DNA of 64,000 nucleotides. Origin: Numida meleagris (lineage: Eukaryota; Chordata; Aves; Galliformes; Numididae). The notes under the pieces are model-generated. The model saw only the letters and a program-made list of their open reading frames with translations. It did no database searches and was not told the DNA's origin. Both the position numbers and the translations under genes were made by a program. Shown here in pieces: positions 1-12,400 of this stretch. The DNA lies in the NCBI RefSeq assembly GCF_002078875.1, contig NC_034414.1:19270895-19334894 (forward strand). Reading direction: 5' to 3'. The stretch's first letter is position 1, and the number at the start of each line of letters is the position of its first letter.

Positions 1-3000
1 TGTTGAAGACAGGTCTGTACGTGTGCTAAAGTTCTGAGGCTCAACAGCAAGATGCAACAGCCAGCTTTCCAAAGAACACAACTAATCTCACTGTGTGAGG
101 ACAGAACAGCTTCTGTGAAAAATAGAGTGGATTTCCTCATCTTGGCCGAATTCTGTAACCAAAACTTGAATTTTTCAAAGTTCTTAGAGGAAATCTAGAA
201 AGGTTTACCAAATTATTCTGCAGTCCTCACCCCAGTGGCTTTTAATATCAAGCAGGTCAAATTTGAGGGCCCAAATTTTCAGGTCCCTGACAGTGCAGAG
301 CCCTGCATGCCTTAGACGTGGCAGCAAGATGAGCGTGCAGCATAGCAATTTCTGAAGTAACGTCATGGAATTTGTCAGTCTATAGTTTGGAGATTTCAAG
401 TGCTATCAGACTCCTTCAGCACAAAGTTAGAAAAAGAAAGTCCAAGCACACATCATGAGTGTTTTTTCCTTTCTTCCTTGTGAGACAAGATTTCTTAAGA
501 GACAAAGCCTGAGATAGCATTGGTAACCTCAGCAGAACATGTTGTACACCTAGAAAACTTGAACAGAGTTTTAGCTTGAAGCATGCTTAGCTACGTCTCA
601 AATCATGAATTACAGAATGATCTTAACCTCCAGCTACATTTATTATGGTGATATGTTTACTATGGCAAATTCCAAAGCATATAATGTCCAACAAAATGAC
701 AACGTATTGTAGGGTGATGTAGTTTAAGGAATAAAATGTCAAAGCAAAACCCTAAGGCTTTTATTCTGTTCTTACTGAGATTTCTACTAAAATCACTTGA
801 ACGTTTACCAAAAGTTGGAGTTATCAGAAGTCTCATTTACTTTTAAGTGAAGTTATTGCCAAGAAATAAAAACTGCCAGCATCACTAACCATCTAAGCAA
901 TGGATGTCCTGAAGTGAATTTGAAAAGGGTAAGTAAAACCATGTGAAGCATTAAACCCCTCGCTGTAATGCCCAGCCTGTTCCCAGACCAGCGTCAGAGT
1001 AAATGCTCAAAACTTGAGGCTCACCAACTGCACACGTCACACCCAAACACCATTTTCTGCCCTTTTAATCTAACCAGTAGCCATCTCCTGGGACACGGCT
1101 ATGTGTTAACTCAGCAGCTCTTACACAAGTCCTTACAGTGAAGCATATGTTTATGTGGTTATTGAACTGAGCACTAACCAACAAACCACAGAAAAATATG
1201 ACCCTACAATTTACTAGGCTATTTCTTCTAACAAAAGGCTTACAACAGAATTGCAAGCTGAAAGCAACCACTGTCTAAATAATGACCATGAGAAACACAC
1301 ATTTTTGACTGTACGCATTTTATTTTATTTTAAATGACTAAATATTAGACTTCTGTATACTTAGAGACTTTGAAGCCAGCACTACTTTAAATGATCCCAA
1401 CTTTTTTTTCATTCTATACAAACCACCAATGCCGTTCTGACTTTTAGGACTATGGAGGCTCTTATTTATACATTGCTTTTATTTATAGAATTTTTACATT
1501 GTTGCTTTAACAATGTAATAGCGGAGTGAGCTTCCACTAATAACTCACTGCTGCAGCAGTGCTGTTAGTGGAGCTCCAGCTTGGCACGCAGCATCTGAAC
1601 CTGGACACCTCAACCTAAGCTCAGGCTGCCAGGACAGCAGGCTATGGTGTCCTCAGTGAGAGGCAACAGCACTTTTTTCATTTCCATTTACATTTACAGC
1701 TTATTGCTCATCAACAAAGATTGTTCTGTCAAAAGCCGTGAAGTGAGGAAACAGGCACGGTGGACACATTGAAAATACAATGGATTAGGAAATGATGTGG
1801 CTGTGCCCAGATTCTAGGGCAAGATAACGCTCAGGGGAGGTGAATTTGCAAATAGATCCAGATCAATTTCATATGCTGCAGCTCCGATGCTGATTTTTAT
1901 AGCACTTTACAGTACGTGTGTTTTGCTTTCAAAGAAGTGAATAAATCTGTATTAAACATCCACATGGGGCATGATTTAGCTCTGTGTCAACACAAACAAC
2001 ACAGCACAGGCTAGTTTAATTGCTTATCATCAGCTAAGTACAAACCTAAACAAGGAAATCTGACACTTTCGCTTGGCAAAACTAACTGAGGAAGCATTCT
2101 GTTCAAATGCTCTATAAAATTCTGCCCTTTCCACGTATCCTGCAGTACCAATGAGTCAATTTAATCTTTGGTACTTTTCTGCCTGATTGATTAACAGGTA
2201 TCACCAACCAAAGGGCAAAAGTTTGCACCACTGGAATTCTTCAAAAACAAAGGAATGAAAAATTTTTGATTATGCATCTGTCCATCTTTCCTCGGGAATC
2301 AAGAAATCACTTGAATTTACCTTGTATTTTGTATCTTTCCCACTCTTCGCACATTAACCTCACAATCTCCTGATTACTTAAAACTATGGGTTTTCATTGC
2401 TGTATTTATTATAACACAATTCAATATGTCTGTCTTTTCTGGTGTTGTCATTCTTGAAATACCGAACTCGACTTCTGCTCTTAATGCTCCCTTATTGCTG
2501 TCAGTACAGTCTAAATGTCACCACATTTCCATGCCAGAGGACACAAGGTCATTACCCAAGCAATTGCCTCCTGTGATCACATGCCTTTCAGTCATTGTAC
2601 TGAGCACATGACACCAGTCACAGTATGACAGCATCCTTAGGGACATTTACAGGAGCTCTCCAGCCAACGCCATAAATGATGAGCAAGTAGAAAGCAGTAG
2701 ATTCATCAGAATCATAGAGTTTGCTTCAAAGTAATTACCAAAATCACCCTCAGTATTATCTCTGTTCAATTTCTCTCTCTCCTTCCCTTCTTCTGTCCTC
2801 ATTCCACCTCTTTGCAGCAGCTGGTGGCCATTCCCCACTCCTTGCTGCCCCCCACATTGGCCAGCAGAAAATCTCTGCTTCACCATGCTGTATGCTTGGG
2901 CAGGTATCCCAGTGCTTAGAAAAAAGTCACTTCCTAGGAGTGTATGAGGTTGACATTTGGAAAATTTCATGCTGGAATCAATGTATCTTTTCTGTTACCA

Positions 3001-6000
3001 AACCTTCCTGAAAGGTTCATTTGACCTTTTATGGGGCAAAAAGTACAGTTCATTTCAATTGATTGCAGTGAACTCCCTTTGCCAGGTGCATTAAGTACAA
3101 AGCCGCAACTAGTCACACACTGTCTTCAGCTCTCCTGCCCTGGTACGAAGTTTTATTTCTAGCAGTCTTCAGAGAGGTTTTGCCTTGCAATCATGGCATA
3201 TCTACAAAGAGAAAAATCTCTTCCACCTCTTTCTACACAGTAGAAATCACTGGAGATGAATGGGCACATCATTTGCCGGTAAAGAAAAATAAATTATGCA
3301 TTTCTTCTAAAATGAGTATCTTATACACTAACATATTATGTCAGATATGAATGTGAGCTAAACTGAAATCTAGCTTCCTAAGGATGGCAGTGAACTTGAG
3401 TTTTGGATCAGGCAAATATAAATCTGGTAATGCTCAGAACTTCCTCTATTTTTGTTGAGTTGTGGACTTTAATTGTTAGGTGACAAATCATTTTATAATG
3501 CAACTCCCTTTATTTCAAGCTTAGATTTATTCCAGCTCTGCCTTCTACCTTATTCTGCTTTAAACTCTCAAGCAACTGAAGCTTAAAATATCTAATGAAA
3601 AAACTCATATTTTCAGCTAAGCAGGAGGAAATGATTCTTGCTTGTTAAGTGAACAGTGCAAAGACTCAGTTTCAGAGGAAAGAAGACTGATATGAAGTGG
3701 CCGATGATGTGCCCACTTAGGCAGCTAGAAAACACGGTTTCCTGTGCAGGTATGCACCTTGCTCCTCCTCAACATCCCATTTTGCTGCCAGACCATGGTG
3801 TGCATGCTGACCCAGACCTGCAGAGCCAGGTAGGGGCCCGGGTAGCACGTCACGCTGTGGTGCTCACTGGAGTCATTCCAGTAGGAGCTGTCTAACAGGC
3901 CTGGCCTTTTACAAACCTGGTTCTGCAGGAGGATTGCAGCAACTGAGGGTGATAATTAATGGTCTCTGCATTTTTGCCTCTGGCTCCTGGTTTTAGAAAT
4001 TTGACCGCTTTCATGGCAAAGACTGACACAATAGATTTTTATACTCAATATTTCCGTGCATTTCAATACTGCCTTGTTTGAAAATTTATTAGCAGTGCAA
4101 ATAATGACTCACAGGTGTTGTGCAACTGATTTTTTATAACAGGAAGCATAGGCGTTAGACAAGAAAATATAATTACTCTTCACTTGTGCTGAAAAATAAA
4201 CACAAAATGTGAATAGTAAGGGTGAACACCTTTTTCAGTAAAAAAAAATTGGGGAAGGATGTGACCAGAGGGCAAAGTTACAAAAAAAGTTACAAAACAG
4301 GGCCTTATCCTGTTACATTCATGTATGAGATCCCACCTTTCAGTTTCAGCATAGGGCCTTTTCATTTTAGATACATATTTTTGTCTAAAAAATGTTTCAC
4401 AGCTGCTCCTTTTGATATTCATCTCTAGAAGCATTGAGCACAACTACCTGCTGTGCAGGAGTCCTGTAGCACTAATGGTGGAAAATCATAGGCCACAGGA
4501 CGGCTGCCAACAACCCACCCTACTAACCATAACCACCACAGTACCTCGGCCTCCTCTGTACTGCTGACGCAGGCCTGTTGATGCCCTCGGCTCTCCCTCA
4601 TCTCTCTCTGGGTGCAGGACAAGGGCCCCTCAGGTCTCTCCAGAATTTGCTGGGGCTCACATCAGCCCCGTGCCAGACAAGGATGGACCATGCTCAGTTC
4701 TGCTAGGGGACTGCTCAGGGGTTCCCTAAGGCAACACAGCCACCGCTTGCTGAAGGCCTGGCAGTGCTACATTCATTCAGACCCAGGCAACTGCTTGTGA
4801 ATAAGTTCTGAAGCAAAAACTACTCAGAGAAATAGAAGAAATATTCCTGACTTAGAAATATATTAAGGAAGAAAACCCCTTCCTCTCTCCATAACTAATC
4901 CTGCTGTCTCTCTATATACTTGCACTTTGCTCATCACCATGTCACACAAAAAGTTCACTAGCTAATACGTTTGTTTGGACTCACTGCATTCCAGTGAGAT
5001 GCTACAACAGTGTACAGCCCAAACGTGGCCTTGAACTTATCTGGGAAAACAAAGCTTTAGCCCTGCTCCAGGAATGACCTTCCCACTCTGCTATTCTTTG
5101 CTTTTGAGTGCTTTCACATTTCCAGGTTCCAGAAGATGGACTTGGGAGCAACAGGAATCTCCTGGCAAGCCTGGAGAGAGCTGCTTCGGAGCAAACAGGT
5201 TCAGTAAACATCCCTCAGCTTCCTTCTACATAAGCCCTCAAACAACCTGAGCTCCTGCATCCCAAAGTCAGGTCGAATGGAAGCACAGATTTTCCTGCCC
5301 TTGCCTATTTTGGCATTATTTGTATCAGGCAGAACTTGGGAGTCCGAACTGTCCCAAAGTTATATCACCTGCTCCAAGTCCCTTCATGAGACAGTAACTC
5401 TAATAGCTCATGCCAGAGCTTGTTACCGTGTCCTGTATTTTCTATACAAAGAAAAAGAAAAAAAAAATTATGCTAATTGCTCATCCTCCTCTTACACATC
5501 ACTTAGGTTGAAGACAATCTGGCTTGTTACCACACTTGCAGGAAGTGCGGTACAGATTGTCTGGGATGATGAAATGCACACCTGCACTAGCAGCCAATCC
5601 ACTTTCACGCTCATTACAAGGGAAGTTTGTTTGCTTTGTTAACATGATATTTTTCTAGTGCAGATATATGTTAAGCCCAGGCTTGTTTTTACATTCAATT
5701 AGGGTTTATCTTCACGTGGCCTAAAAGAAGGAGAGTTGGGAAAATTCAGCAGAATGTTACCTCAGTTTTAAAAGCTAAAACTACATAGTTGATATCCATC
5801 ACTCACCCAGTAGGCATGTGTGAAACATTTGAAAGACTAAGGACTCTATTTGTAGAGTCCTTTGGGACTGTTGAAGACAATTGTATCTGAGTTGTCTGTT
5901 GTAGCTAAAAATTTTCTCAAAGTGGACACAGTGTGTTGAGCCCATCTTCTGCCAGCTAATGATGTGCCATCATTACTTTATGTCCTTCCCTCTGCTTATT

Positions 6001-7063
6001 ACCAGCAGGACACAAACTGACAAAGGACAAGCCTATATCTTAAGGACACAGATCAATTACTCTTCACTAGGAGGAAGGATGAAGCAATGTCCCTAGCGTA
6101 CTCCAAAAGCACCCCACAGAGCATTTCTTACACTTTTCCCAGAACCACTCCTTCTATGGGCTGACATCCAACGCAGACTTACACAGAGACAGCAATAAAC
6201 AGGCTTCCTAAAATTAAAGGAGTTGTAGGCTACACAATTTTCCTTCTATAATTTTCTCAGAATTACGAGGGAAGGGAATATTTTGGTGTTCACTGTTGTA
6301 CTCCAGGATTACTACAGTTTGCATGAAGGCATTCAATGGTAGCTTGAGCTTTTTTTTCTGTGAGTACAGCTGAGGTCTACATGAGATATTCTGTCTTGGA
6401 GGAAATAATCTTTCTCTGATTTCTTTGCTCCTGCCTCTGCCCTCTGATCCTGTTGGCAGTTCTGGCTTTCACACAGTTTAGGCAATTTAAAGAACTTCAG
6501 TGCAGGATGTGAAAACATACATGTATAATGCCACTTTCTCTCTGCTTTCAGTAGAGGCTGGAGTAAAAGTGAAAGCACACAACATTTAGCACAAAAGGAA
6601 GCAGCTGTTGTAGCTGGAGAAAGAAAGCTGACAGCAGACAGCCCCCTTTTGGTTAGTACGTTAATGACCATTTTGTGTAACTGGTACGCTAATGTGAGAG
6701 ATTGTACCAGTGAACTGAACTTACCACAACACAAATAAGAAGAAACAATTGTTAAATAGCAGAGGCTAATGTTTGTGTAGAAAGACATTAAGTCCAGAAC
6801 ACATTTGTCTTCAACAGGAACCCAACATCTTTCACCATTTTCCACCCTATGTGCCCTGTGGACTGAGTCTTCTCTAAGCTATTTCCAGAGACAAGCAGCA
6901 AGTCTCATCACAAGCTCTTTTCACTGAGGTGTGCATCATTTGAGGAGGAAAGGCACTGCAAACCAAGTTCTTCATCTAAGCACAAGGTAAATGTGGAACA
7001 AAAGTGCCACTGCAGGTCACCTTAAACACAGAGCTTCGGGTATCTTGAATTAAAAGCTTATTC
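1..7063. other. Intronic sequence, no gene recognised
   Basis: AT-rich unique sequence within SLC1A2 intron 1. The only structure noted is a perfect 10-bp hairpin at 5839-5862. The longest frames (5277-5642 plus strand, 6333-6845 minus strand) show no domain, no splice-supported structure and no resemblance to a protein I know. Confidence 0.7.
5839..5862. repeat. Short perfect hairpin
   Basis: Inverted repeat: a 10-base arm AAGGACTCTA at 5839-5848, loop TTTG, and the exact complement at 5853-5862. Intronic, with no flanking T-run in the right place and no known function. Confidence 0.8.
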
Positions 7064-7303
7064 AGGGGAAGGTCAGGTTGGATACTGGGAAAAAGTTCTT
7101 CACTAAGAGGGTGGTCAGGCACAGAACAGGCTCCCCAGGGCAGTGGTCATGGCCCCAAACTGCTGGAGTTCAAGAAGTGTCTGGACAACATTCTCAGATA
7201 TAGGGTCTGATTTTTGGGCGGTCTTGTGTGGAGCCTGGAGTTGGACTCAGTGATCCTTATGGGTCCCTTCCAACTTGAGATATTCTATGATTCTATGATT
7301 CTG
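7064..7303 (+). mobile_element. CR1 LINE 3' fragment, plus orientation
   Basis: A 5'-truncated chicken-repeat-1 tail. It contains the familiar CR1 3' segments (GGTTGGATACTGGGAAAAAG, CTTCACTAAGAGGGTGGTCAG, TTGGACTCAGTGATCCTTAT, GGGTCCCTTCCAACTTGAGA) and ends in the tandem octamer ATTCTATG-ATTCTATG. No reverse transcriptase frame remains. CR1 is the dominant avian retrotransposon and copies are usually truncated like this. Confidence 0.93.
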
Positions 7304-9199
7304 TTCTTTAGAACGTATATCACCAATAGAAATTAGGCCATGATCATCCATTCTTCTAAGTATCCCCTATCCCACTAACACTTTCTTTTAGCTCTCTCTT
7401 CAGGCACAATGTTTGGATCACTGCCCTAAAGATGGAAAATTACAACAGCAAACTGATCTTGATGTCTGCCTTGTGACACAACCTCACCCTCTCTGTATCC
7501 CTTTAAAATATCCCTGATAACATCTAACGGCTTTTTACCTCTTCTTGTTTCCAGATCTAGAATTAACAGAATGGAGAGCTATTATCATTACAGCTACAGG
7601 AGATGGACACTGTCTAATTAATAGGGTAAGTCTCTTTCTTCATTTACGACCATGTCAAAGGTCACATTTCAATTCCTTTTGCTCTACTCTTGGAATAGAA
7701 AAGGTTGATCCATACTCCCCAAAGAGCAGATTTTTTCACTTAGAAAAGAATCCAACAACACATTTATTCACAAGTTTTCTACAAATCCACTGGACTGATC
7801 TGTCACAGTCTAGACCCACTTATTTCTACTAGAAATAATAATTCTTCAGGCTAATATTACATATAGTAATACCCCAGACTGTTAATAAGCATCACCTAAG
7901 AGAAAGCTCACCTTCAGGCTGAATCCCAAACTGTGATTTTCCTCTTTATTAATTAGCTTTTCCAAGTTAAACAAGGTCAGTACATCTCCTTTTTGTCTCT
8001 CACTTGCCTGCCCCTATAATCTCCTTATGTTTCGTTTCTTTTCTGAGCCACCATCTCTTCCACACTGACAGAGATATACAGTTTATATGGTTTCAGCCCC
8101 CTGTGGAATCATCATCTTTTTTTTTTCTTGCTGTGTCTTCTATTGAAGAAAAGATTATTTATTTCTGCTGGTTGCAAATTTATGTATGAGAAGACCTGGC
8201 TCTATGACTGACCAAAATTAAGTGTGCAGAAAGCTTAGCAATAATCTCCTTCCCAAAGTAGAAATAAATTTATAAGATGGAACTTGATCATGTCTCTCAA
8301 TTGAGTGCCTGATTCAGACCTTAGTCAGAATTCCAGGTTTGAGAAGAATTGGGGAAGAGAAAGTTTAGAGCATATCCACAGAACAAAATAGTTTAGATAC
8401 GCTGAAATTAAGGTCTCTCATTACCTCAGGTCTGTATATTCTCAGCTAGGTAAGGGACATTAGCATGATTCACTTTTCCCATCACAAAATATAATCTGAC
8501 CTTTAGCCCAGCCTATTAAGAAGAATAGGAAGCCACCTGGGTATGCCCATTACAACTCCTGTGGCAATACAACAGCATTCCACGTTGTGACAGTTTGATG
8601 GTTTAGCCAAGGTAGTTTTCTCTAAAGTGATTCGACTTCCACTGGAGGAAAAGAAAGCATGCCTCGAAATTTCTGTCTTCAAATTCCTTCCTCACACAAA
8701 CTCTCCAGGCAGTTCAAACATCAATTATAAAATCAGATTCACAAAATTACCTCAATTTTCTTAACATTCTTCATCCTTGGATCATATCTCTGACAACTGA
8801 AATTAATCTGAGAATTCTGGAAAACCTATGTTTTAGTGTAGCTGCAACATACAATGTTACTAATGCAATGTTATGCTTTTCTCTTTGAATCATAACCACA
8901 TCAGTTGTCCAACATAAATAGAGCAATATACGTGTGCCCTTCATGTGTTCTTTGCATATAAGCAAGAAAAATCCCAGGAAATCTACCAAATACAAATGTG
9001 CAAACCAAACGTGTCATCACAACTTGCCAGGAGGCATGCTCACCTCCTTCATAACACCACTCCTCAGTGTATAGCCTCAGTGAGAAGTTAAATTAGCAGC
9101 AGCTTTACCATTTCTACTCTTAAAATCCTTAACGAGGGATCGTGTGAATTATGATGAAGGTCCGAGTACTGTGGATCTTCATATTGTAGAAAAAAAAAG
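7304..9199. other. Intronic sequence, no gene recognised
   Basis: Unique AT-rich DNA between a CR1 tail and the (GAAGA)n tract; nothing else recognised. Confidence 0.7.
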
Positions 9200-9411
9200 G
9201 GGGAAGAGAGAAGAGAAGAGAAGAGAAGAGAAGAGAAGAGAAGAGAAGAGAAGAGAAGAGAAGAGAAGAGAAGAGAAGAGAAGAGAAGAGANGAAGAGAA
9301 GAGAAGAGAAGAGAAGAGAAGAGAAGAGAAGAGAAGAGAAGAGAAGAGAAGAGAAGAGAAGAGAAGAGAAGAGAAGAGAGAAGAGAGAAGAGAGAAGAGA
9401 AAAAAAGAAGA
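9200..9411. repeat. (GAAGA)n pentanucleotide microsatellite with ambiguous base
   Basis: About 200 bases of near-perfect AAGAG/GAAGA repeat, with purines only on the plus strand. The right end degenerates into GAGAGAA units and an A-rich tail. An N at 9292 breaks the periodicity and marks an unresolved base or join, so true length is uncertain. The long open frames across it on both strands are artefacts of the repeat. Confidence 0.97.
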
Positions 9412-12400
9412 AATTGCAGTTGTTTTTATGCATCCTTGCTAAAATATACAGAGGTTGTACACGAAATCTAGAAAGGCTTCTTGCCTCAAAAGTAAAATCT
9501 AAAAGCCAATAAAAATAATGCAAATGATCAGACTAAACAGAATACAGATATCAATCTTTCTATTTACTGTTTGATTTGCCTCTCCTCCACTCCAGAAGCC
9601 CAACTCACAGGATGTGGTTTTGTTTTTGTTTGATGTTAAATGCTTCTCTTATTTTCCTTTAGCATACAAGGGGGAAAAGCATCCAAAGGGGAACATTTAA
9701 AATAAAAACATTCATATTTCAAATGTTTTCTTCTTTATGTGGTATTAAGGGTGCTGTGAAAACAGACCATAACACAGAGCTGCAAGGGGAATTCGGACAG
9801 AACATCGCCTGCCCTTGTGTCTCTCACCTGCCATTGCTTGGGGGCATCAGCACGCATGGCACCATCATACAATAACTCCAGCTCAGTGGGATAAACAAAA
9901 AGCATATCATGGAGATGCCTTGGGAAGAGAACTGCTAACCAGACATCTCTTGCCTGTTGCCATTTTCACTTAGTGAATAAGCACCTTTATCACATGACAG
10001 TGATGCCCCTGTGTGAGGTGCCATTGGAGCAGGAGAACTTATTCCTGAGAACCTTTGCTAGAAGAAGATTTAGGGTGATATTCCTCTACACTGACAAGAA
10101 GAGATACATAGATGTTCAAGGCACTGCAGTGGTGAGAAAGGCCTTAGAGAATCGCTGCTCCTGTTTTACACTACAGGTGCAAAGTCTGTTTTCCTCTTCC
10201 CTTTCCATTCACCTAGGAGCAGGCATATTGAGACCTCTAAAATTAACCTTCTTCCTAGGGTTTGATCCCGAAATCACAGCTAACATCCAGTGAGACTATT
10301 CACCTGAGTACTGTTAGTGTAAAAGCTGATATCTGAAGCAGGAAAAGCGATGTGTCTGGCTAGCACAGGCTGCAGGGTCCATGCAGGTCTGAAGGAAGAA
10401 CCTTTAGTAAAAGGGCTGGACAGTGAGTCTCATCGTGCATGTGTACATATTTAATTCTTCCTGCTTCCTCTTAGTGATTTTCAGCCTTAGTCTCCCTGCA
10501 GCCAAAATGAACATTTTTATCCTCCTGCAACCACTCACAAAAAGGAAGGAAAGGGAATTTGCTTTTCTGAACAGCTGTTTTGGCTGTATACATGCCAAGC
10601 AACCTGCAAGCAAACAGAAGTATGAAATGTAAGAAAGTAAGAAAGAAAGCAAAACGAACAACTTTAATGAATGCCACCTTTGTTCTTTTTTAAATGCATG
10701 TGAATGTGAAGTCCTAACTCTGGTTTCACAATGTAACATTCTGACATAAGTGGTGTACAGAAGGAAAACAGAAAGATGGAAATTTTAAGGCAGTCAATTA
10801 ACTTCTGAAGGTAAAGATTGGACCTCATGAAGAAGGATACTTTCTCCTACTTGGCTTTAATCTACAACAAAAAAAAACTCCCAAAGAAGAAACTTTGCCA
10901 TGGGAACATTCAAACTTCAGGTCCTTGAGGGGCACAAAGCTTGTACTATTGTGCAATCAGGAGTGCTGCAGTGAACAAAATGTTATTTGTGATCAAGAGG
11001 CTTTGGTTTAGATCATGTTCTAATACAGTCTCAGGAGGTGTGCCCATGGCTGGCAGTCAGGATGAAGGTTAGCACCCAGCAAACAACATCACTCACTGTG
11101 GTCACCCTCTCTGCATTGTTGCTCTATTTTTTGCAGGTTTCTATTCTGATTGGTTACCAATGGAGAAATAAGTACAACCTGGATTCACATTTCGAAACAA
11201 GCACAGGGAAAAACAAACCTGGGGGAAAATCTGGTGTTTCAAAAGAATTAGCTTGGGCCTGTGAAACCTCTGAGCCGATGCAAATTATTGCAATATCTGC
11301 CCTAAGCCAGTCCTGGTGAGCTCTATGACATACTATGCTCTCACAAACTTCTCTGTGTCTTTCAGAAGACACAGAGACAGACAAAGTGGACAGTTTGTAC
11401 ACGGATGCTTTTGTTCTGTGATCTACTTTATACCCTTTTTCTCATGCTCGTGATGCAGCTTCACCTCAGCTATCAAAGGAGCAAGGCTGTTCCTGGGAAG
11501 ATCTTCCTTATGTCAAACCATCACAGCCTGAGCTCAGTTGTGAAGGCTCCAGTGCCAGTGTGCTTGGGCCGTGTGATACGTGCAACGTCTGAGTGTGAAG
11601 TCAAGCAGGAGACGCAAGAAGAGATAGTGTCATGATCTCAGGGGCTTGTCTGAGATGGTAATGCCAAAGAAAGAGCCTAGTTACTCAACCTGACCCGAAG
11701 TGTCTTAAAGCTACTCATATAACCAAGTGGATCTCCCTTGAGCAGATGCCTCAGGAGCCCTTTCCATAGCCAATAAGAAGGCTATGGCTGAGAGAAGTAA
11801 TTGGATGTCGCAACAATCAAAATTCATGATTGTCTTGAAACCTCTCAGGAACTGGGGCAGTCAGTATCACTTTAAATACTCCTACATTAGATTCAAATTA
11901 TGCCATCCCGAGCCAGTATCATGGTCCTACCCTCTAAGGCACATCATGCCGCTGCATGACCCAGGCAGTAGCTGACTTCTCTTCTGAGTCAGCTGAATGC
12001 TAATTATATTCTATTATATTTTAAAGAAAAATCCAAGAGCGAAGTTACTCAAGGCCAGTTCTTTGCAGGCACTAACCTCCACAAAGGAAGCAAAAAGGGA
12101 CTCGAACAAAGGCTGCTGTTATGCCATACCAACCCACAGGGATGTCCAGGTGCAGGAGGGAGCGCACGTGCGAGCAAAGCAGTGTCGTGCCCCTCTTCAT
12201 CACAGTTCTCCAGAAATTACCCAGAGCCGCAGGGCTCTAGATGAGTGATTTGCTGAAGGTAAAACAAGTCGAGACAGAACCCTGATCTCCTCTTCTCTTC
12301 TAAGACTTAGCTTTTGAACCTGTACAAAACCATACCAAAGTTAAAGGAGAATTCCTATTTCTTTTAGTGATTTTCAGAAAAAGTCCTCAAACCTCAGGGC

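Noticed and set aside
6333..6845. 170-codon minus-strand open frame
   Set aside because: No domain or homology recognised, located deep in SLC1A2 intron 1; a frame this long can occur by chance in 64 kb on six frames.
9144..9523. Open frames on both strands made of repeated Arg-Glu or Ser-Leu units
   Set aside because: Produced by the pentanucleotide microsatellite, not a gene.
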